A stretch of DNA of 64,000 nt from Eimeria necatrix (Eukaryota > Apicomplexa > Conoidasida > Eucoccidiorida > Eimeriidae): positions 62,001 to 126,000 of the forward strand of contig NW_013652540.1 in assembly GCF_000499385.1 (NCBI RefSeq). The letters run 5' to 3'. A program made the position numbers and the translations under genes. Shown here in pieces: positions 58,101 to 64,000 of the stretch (the first letter of the stretch is position 1; each line of letters begins with the position of its first letter). The notes below the pieces were generated by a model. The model saw only the letters and a program-made list of their open reading frames with translations, was not told the origin of the DNA and ran no database searches.

Positions 58101-60990
58101 CTGAACCCAACACATGCGTACACTGGACACGCATTCATTTGTTATGCCATTCGCGCATTCATAAACTATAATGAGAGCAATATACATAAGAATATGAAAT
58201 ATAATAAATAATTCTTTATACAAATCGACATTTGGATCCGCACAAACAAGCATTCTTTTGTGTAGAACCACACCAGAATCAAGATATGGAAGCTCACGCA
58301 AACATCCTGCATGGGCAAACAGGCGCAAATGCGTCCTTCAGGCCTGTTTGCAGCTACAAAAAATTTGTTTTAAACTGCGTCTATAGGCTTTTCTTTGCCA
58401 GTCCTTGGACTGGTCCGGGGGCGAAACAGCCGAATAGCACACTGATGTCCGTCACCCCAAAAACATCGGCGAGCGCAAAAGCAGCACGCCCTCCGCAGCG
58501 AAGCAATAGCAGTAACGAAAGCCAAAACGACACAAGCAATAGCACCGGAAGTAGCACAATACTAGAGAAAGCACCAAAGCATCAAAAACAGCAGCAGCCG
58601 CACTGCTTTATTAGCAGTACACTGTGGCACAAAATATGTATCAACCGCAGTGGCTGCAGCACCGTTTCTTTCAGAAATGACGCAATTAGAGCAGAGGCTT
58701 CTTCGTCGTCCATTTCTTTTTGACGCTCTGGCAAACCAATGCCAGACTGGAAATAGCGGGACCGAAACACGCGTCCCCAAAAACGTTCCGCTGTCATACG
58801 GCCTGTGCAGCAGCAGCGACAAACAGTTATTTCATACTTCATGAGATACAAAGAAATACTCAACGTGCTTGCAGGAGTGGCCAACGTTTCCGTTCCAGCT
58901 GATGAAGCAACGAGGGGGTGTAAGCTGACTGCACACCCAGCGCCAATGGAAGACACATCAGATGCAGCAGCAGCAGCAGCAGCATACCCGTGCTGACTAG
59001 TGCCTCGTAAGCCAACCTTATGGTTGTGTCCTCCTCAAGTATTTGTTTGAGCATTTGTTCGCTACAGTCTACCACCAACTCCGCCGACGCGCCTCCCCCT
59101 TGGCCCGCTTGCTGGCCCTCTAGATGGTAGTGAGGGGGCCGAGACAAAAACGAAGCAGATACCCCCTCAGCTGCAGCCGCAACAGAACGAGGAGCAAAGC
59201 GCACCAGCAATACTTCCTCCCCCACTAAACCAGCCACAGCGCTGTGGTCACGCACCCCACAACAGCTGATGGGCCACAAGCCGTAGGACTTTTGGCTTAG
59301 GATTCGGCCTTGAAGGTTTACGCTTCGTGGCTCACGAGCAGGCTGCGGTTTCAGCGCTTGCAGATGCTGTTCATGCAGCTTCCAGAATTCACTCGGTGAG
59401 AGCCCCTTCTGGCTGTTGCCTGAAGGAAGCCCCTCGGGAGGCCCCACAAGCGTCTGGTACAGTTCTCGCATTTCCGGATCCTGCTGCAGCAGCTGCTGCT
59501 GAAGTTGCTGCAGCTGCTCGGCCTCTTGCTGCCGCTGCTTCTGCAGGAGCTTTTCCAAGTTTGGAGGCTCGATTGCAGAAGCCACTGGGGCTGAAGTCGC
59601 TGACGCCATAGAGGCTGATGCTGCACTGCACCGAAACCAGAACCAGCAGCCTCCGAATTGGTAACAGCACATGCAGTAAGAACACCAACACTAGAAACAC
59701 AAATAAGTGTTGGCGCACAGCATCTGGACAGTTAGGCGCTCCAAGCCAGTGCATGTGAGAGCTTCAGGCCCGTGCCTCATCAAACATACCTAGGACGGCT
59801 TCCAGCTGCTGCTGCTGCATTCACTGTTCCTTTATCACGAGCCGAACTCTGCTGAGCGCCACCCAATGAGTGCTTGGCAGCAGCAGCTTCCTTCCGTGCT
59901 GGCGCCCGTCCGTCAGTCATGTCTTCTGGAATCCGTTGCTGATCGTCCTGCTCTGCCTCCTGCTGTTTTTTCTCTTGTAAACGCTGTTTTAACAGCTCTT
60001 GCTGCTGCAGGAGCGCCGGCGCAACCCGCAGCACAGCGTTTGGGGGCAGCTGCAGCAGCTGCAGCAGCAATGGAACTTCCAACGGGCACGCCTGCAACAA
60101 AATCAATAACAATGGCAAAGGCAGCAGCACTTGGCAGCGACGCATTGCTCCCATCCAAACGTTTCGACACAGTCTGGTAGCACCAGGAGCCCCCGCATCA
60201 GCCCAACATAAGTGCTACAAGCGCAAGCAACAGGGGGATCAACAGTGGCAGCGGCAACGAATATTCCGCCAGCAGCAGCCCCTGCAGGACCAGAACCTGC
60301 AGCAACAAGACTTGTAGCAGCAGTGCGAGAGCAGCAGCAGTTGCAACGTCCGCGTCTTACCAGGTTACTGCTGGACTGAACTGTTCGCGCAGCAGAGGCG
60401 AGCGTCTGGAGGGAACGGCAGCAAAGATCCATCTTGTCCCTCACTCCCATGAAGTCAACGACGACAGATTGCGCTAACGAAACACCATCTGCATTTATTG
60501 CAACTGTTGCTGTTGGGGCTGCCGCTGCTGCTGCCGTAGGAGCCACGTATGAAATGCGGGCCTGCGGATGCATGTCATACAGGAGCTCACTAAAAGCTTA
60601 CTGCCGCTACGGCTATCAAAGCAACGCTATGCACAGACGGAAAAAAACTGTTGGAAAAAGCGTTGGCCAGAGCAGCTGAAACGGCAGCAGCAACAACAAG
60701 AGCAAGACCTTTGCAGCTTTCTTGGATCGCTCTGTTGAGGTCCAACAGACGAGAGGGAACTGCAGCAAAACCTCCCAGAAAACTTTGTTACCACTGCCGT
60801 CCTTCTCTTCGCCTCCGTTGCTGCAGCTGCTGTTGCTGCTGCTCTTCTTTGAAGCAAAAAGGAATCGCTTAGCAGTCAGCACTACGACCCCCTGATTGCC
60901 TAGCACAGTGACTGGCTCAAATCGCCAACAGCAGGCCTCTTGCTGTGGAGGCCTCTGCAGCTCCTGGCACTGACTCTGAGGCTCTGCCAT
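55159..60990 (-). CDS. GTF2H1: TFIIH core subunit p62 (Tfb1)
   Basis: A structural subunit of the TFIIH core used in RNA polymerase II initiation and nucleotide-excision repair. The first exon (start at 60990) has a PH-type strand pair GVVVLTAKRFLFASKK, and the next PH part is in the exon before 60420 (VVVDFMGVRDKMDLCC). After a low-complexity linker, BSD domain 1 is at about 59500-59340 (EMRELYQTLVGPPEGLPSGN, then SPSEFWKLHEQHL). BSD domain 2 is split between about 59060-59000 (LEEDTTIRLAYEALVSTG) and about 58795 (MTAERFWGRVFRSRYFQS), close to human EKEFWTRFFQSHYF. A later exon has SLVGRFNKHSQRLLLQ (near 57900). The C-terminal helices VGELLRHFYNTTLPEV (near 56180) and KKRIRLIQALDSIKAELE (near 55920) match the human HFWSCFPV and KMKSNLERF region. 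The last exon ends in a His/Gln tract at 55159. Several linker exons are approximate. The PH assignment is weaker than the BSD assignment. Confidence 0.85.
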
Positions 60991-61711
60991 TGTTGGAAAC
61001 AATCAGCATGCCTCAGCAGTAGTGCCCTCGCTGCTGCTGCCAAGCTGTGGCAGTTGTTCCGCTGACTGCTGCACCTGTGAGCAGCGTGTTCATGAAGGGG
61101 AAATAAAAAATGCTGCACCTGTATCCTACTGGAGATGACGTTAGCGGTGTTGCAGTCGATGGCCGCTCTGGTGGTGTCGATGTTGCTGCGGGTGTTCGTT
61201 GAGCTCTTGCCAGTGGTGTTGTGATTTTTGCTGCTCCTTGACCCAAGTTTAGTAGTACTCAGCTGCAGAGGTTCCTATGGTAGGGTATAGCTAGTAGAAA
61301 CACAAGACGTGGTTTCGAGCCGCCACTACAGCTGCTACTGCCGGAAGCCTCATGACCTAAATCATTTCTATACACAAGCTCCTGCTGAAAGCCGCCAATA
61401 GATTGTGTCGCCGTTTGGGTCTGCTGCTGCTATTGGTGATGCTGCTATGGTTTTCCAGCACACGGCAGTACGGGTACTTTAGAAGACCGTGGGGCCCACT
61501 GGGGCCCCCGTGGCTGCTGCTCCAACTGTAAGTATGCAACCAAGTTGTCCCTTTACCGCTTTTAAAAGTTGTTCCGCACTATTTAATACATGAATCAGCC
61601 AACAAAAATGTTAGAAGAGCTCTCATAAGCGCATGATGTGAGCACAGCGCAGCCGAGCTGTATAGGGAGCCACGGGGTGCCGATTTTCCTCCCAGTTATC
61701 TGTATGCATCA
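60991..61711. promoter_or_regulatory. divergent region between TFIIH p62 and PGS1
   Basis: The region upstream of both genes. A plus-strand stretch at about 61400-61527 encodes LGLLLLLVMLLWFSSTRQYG and ends at a consensus donor GTAAGT, so it may be a first PGS1 exon with a hydrophobic leader. The only in-frame ATG is internal to that stretch (about 61438). Confidence 0.35.
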
Positions 61712-64000
61712 ATGCACAAGTGTAGAGGAGTCTTCCAGATAGGTTCAAAAGGCTCTAAGGAAAAACAGCAGCACTGTCAACAGCGGCTTCCGTGGTCTCC
61801 GCTGGAGCTGCGGCAATGGCGGCTCACCAAGGAGCAGCAACAGAGGGAGCGCCAGCATCCACACAAGCTTCTGCAGCGACCATTTTCTTTTCGCTTGCCC
61901 GCAGGAGCCTGTGGTATCACAGTGGCAACGACTGTTGTCCGGCCACACTATGACGCGAAGTGCTCCGCAGTTCCCAAAGCAGTATGATGGACACCCAAGG
62001 GGAAAATAAGAGCAGTACCAACGGCAGCATTCGCGGTGTGATCGGTAGCAGTAGGGACGTTGTTTGCCTGTTTCTGGCGGAGAAGTTTCCTACCCCTTAC
62101 ATTGTTCTCTCCCCGTGTTGCTGCTCCTGCTGCTGTTCGCATGGCTTCGGCAGGTCCCCCTCCACGGTTTTTTACATGCGCTCTCTCCTTTCACCAGACC
62201 AAGCGGCAGAAGCAGCATCAACAGCAGCAGTAGCACCAGCATAAGGTGCTGCTGCTATTGCAGAAATGCAGGATATTTGCGTGCCTGTGGCTCCACGCTG
62301 CGTCAGTATTGTGAGGGGTCCACAGGCCTTTTACTCGGCTGTCCTGGCCTTAGTTGGCTTGGCTCGCCGTCGACTGCTACTCTCGGCTCTTTATATTGGA
62401 ACAGGACACAAGGAACGATTCATGCTACAGTTGCTGCAGCAACGAATACAGCAGCAGCAGCTGTCGCAGCAGAAGCTGGAGGTAAGGCTGTTGCTTGACT
62501 TCCTGCGTACTACGAGGCCAGACCCGGCAGGAGATTGCCCAGCGTCTCTGCTTCAGCCATTGCTGTCTGAATACCCCGTAGGGTCTTTGAACAGCACATG
62601 CCAAGTCTCCCTCTTCTGCAACCCCCTAACATGCAGCAACAGCAGCAGTACCAACAGCCTCAGCAGGCTGCAGGCATTGCTGCGGAAATTTCTTTTTAGG
62701 GCTTTGGGTCATAGAGCACGTGAGGCATTGGGTACACAGCACATGAAGTGTTTAGTGAGCGATGACCTGATTTTGCTAACGGGGGCCAATCTGAGCGATG
62801 AATACTTCGGGAAGAGAATGGACAGATGTTTTGTCCTGAGGTCTAGGGCCTTGGCAGATGCAGCGGACAGCCTAATTGCTGCTGCAGAGGCGCACTCCTT
62901 CAAGCTTTTGCCGTCGAAACAGTACAGCCAGCAATGGCACCGACAGCATGAGCCTACTCAAGGAAGAATTGTACAAATGGGGAAAGCCGTCTGTTGGTGG
63001 CCGCCAACGAACCCTTCAGAGCCACCGCAAACGAATCCCGAAATGTTCTGCAGCAGCCTGGCGAACTCACTTGCAGCAGCCCTCACAAGCACAAACGGCA
63101 GTGCCAGCACCAGAAACAACAGTTGCAGCAGCAGCAAAAGCCTGGAGAATGTAAATGGCAGTAACAACTTCCGCAACAACGATGAAAGCAACAGCAAGGG
63201 GTGCAGCAGTAACTACATTGGATACAGCAGGCTCAACAGTAATACCGGTATCCTGGATCATGAGATGTGCTTGGTGTCTCTGACGGTGCAGGCCGGCTTT
63301 GTGCGCCCACCTCTCAGAGGCCAAGAATGGATGCTTGAGAGAATTTATGGCATCGCCGCAAACTCGCTTGCTGCTCTGGGTGGTTCAGAGGCACCAACAG
63401 CGGCAGACGGCGAATATGTCTCAGCACCTGGAGGTCTTCAAGTGGCCCTTGCTTCCCCTTACTTGAACTTCCCAGTTGCCTTCTTGCGTAGGCTGCAACA
63501 GCTGCTGCAGCAGATGCGTCTTTCCTCTTCCTGTGCAGTCCCAGCTCGTGGCAGCTACAACAACAGCACCGACAGAAGTGCGTGCAGCAACGAGTCTCGT
63601 CTTGTGGTTGTAACGGCCTCGCCGCAGGCTAATAGTTTCTTTAACTCGCGTGGCATTTCTTACTGGATACCGCCAGCCTACGCAGTTGCTGCCTATGAAA
63701 CTGCTGTGGCTCTGGAGGACTCTATCCAAGCATCGGGAGCAACGGATCCGAATGCTTTTTCAGATGTGAAAATGCAGCATGGCCCGGACGACAATCTGCT
63801 GCTTCTCGAGTTCGCGCGGCCAGGGTGGACATATCACGCAAAGGGCATTTGGATCTCACCAACTACCTCAGCAGCTGCCAACAAGAGCACCACCGGGACA
63901 AAGGGGAACGGTAGCAATGGGCCAGCAGGCGGAACGTGCCTAGGCCTAGGCACCACTCGCGCGTTGCTGCAGAGCACTCTCAGCGGCCCTCCTGCCAGCC
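61712..64000 (+). CDS. PGS1: CDP-diacylglycerol-glycerol-3-phosphate phosphatidyltransferase (PGP synthase), partial
   Basis: A PLD-superfamily enzyme that transfers phosphatidate from CDP-diacylglycerol to glycerol-3-phosphate, the first committed step of phosphatidylglycerol and cardiolipin synthesis, normally mitochondrial. The confident part starts near 62266 and stays open to the window end. It has FYSAVLALVGLARRRLLLSA, ALYIGTGHKERF, LLLDFLRTTRP, and the first HKD motif HMKCLVSDDLILLTGANLSD at 62740-62800 with EYFGKRMDR. After an Asn/Ser-rich insert come LASPYLNFPVAFLRR, VVVTASPQANSFFNSRG, and the second motif GWTYHAKGIWI near 63830. Order and spacing follow human PGS1. Exons upstream of 62266 (61712 onward, Gln/Arg-rich) are tentative; targeting sequence and start are unresolved. 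The C-terminus lies beyond the window. Confidence 0.88.

Noticed and set aside
1..64000. CRISPR arrays, transposons or prophage-like elements
   Set aside because: No regularly spaced repeats, integrase or transposase motifs, or long terminal or inverted repeats were found. Gene structure is clearly eukaryotic.

Overview
The window looks like nuclear DNA of a coccidian apicomplexan, most likely an eimeriid (Eimeria or Cyclospora type); I cannot decide the genus. Base composition is fairly balanced. Genes are split into many short exons by short GT-AG introns (a few look GC-AG), and coding exons are interrupted by CAG/CTG-type tracts that encode runs of Gln, Ala or Leu. Housekeeping genes are recognisable by conserved motifs, not by long open frames. 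An axonemal-type ASH/HYDIN-like gene fits an organism with flagellated microgametes. No tRNA, rRNA, CRISPR array or transposon could be supported.

Layout. 1.18-13.70 kb (minus) holds one very large multi-exon gene, or two adjacent genes. It encodes an EF-hand module, four cyclic-nucleotide-binding domains (cNBDs), a second EF-hand module, a long acidic linker and two more cNBDs, with no catalytic domain. 13.82-18.00 kb (minus) is a coiled-coil protein. 20.0-23.2 kb (minus) is a three-RRM RNA-binding protein. 24.7-27.6 kb (minus) is splicing factor SF3A1/Prp21. 28.45-34.98 kb (plus) is an acylaminoacyl-peptidase (APEH), divergent from SF3A1. 36.4-47.8 kb (minus) is a giant ASH/MSP-repeat protein of the HYDIN/CFAP type with a 1452-residue low-complexity open exon. 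48.3-50.2 kb (plus) has weakly supported small membrane-protein exons. 50.5-52.5 kb (minus) is the Hsp70 co-chaperone Hip (ST13). 55.2-61.0 kb (minus) is the TFIIH p62/Tfb1 subunit. 61.7-64.0 kb (plus) is a PLD-type phosphatidylglycerophosphate synthase (PGS1) that runs off the right end.

The window is a mix of housekeeping genes and not an operon-like functional unit. SF3A1 and the RRM protein concern RNA processing, TFIIH p62 transcription and repair, APEH and Hip protein turnover and folding, and PGS1 mitochondrial cardiolipin synthesis. The most interesting object is the cNBD/EF-hand gene. It starts with a myristoylation-type N-terminus, its two EF-hand modules share an intron at the same place inside the first calcium loop, and all three intact cNBDs carry the Arg-Thr-Ala form of the phosphate cassette that is typical of cGMP sites. 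This suggests a non-enzymatic, membrane-attached Ca2+/cGMP sensor or scaffold. Exon boundaries were read by eye from splice signals, phase and family similarity, so small exons are missing from several models.
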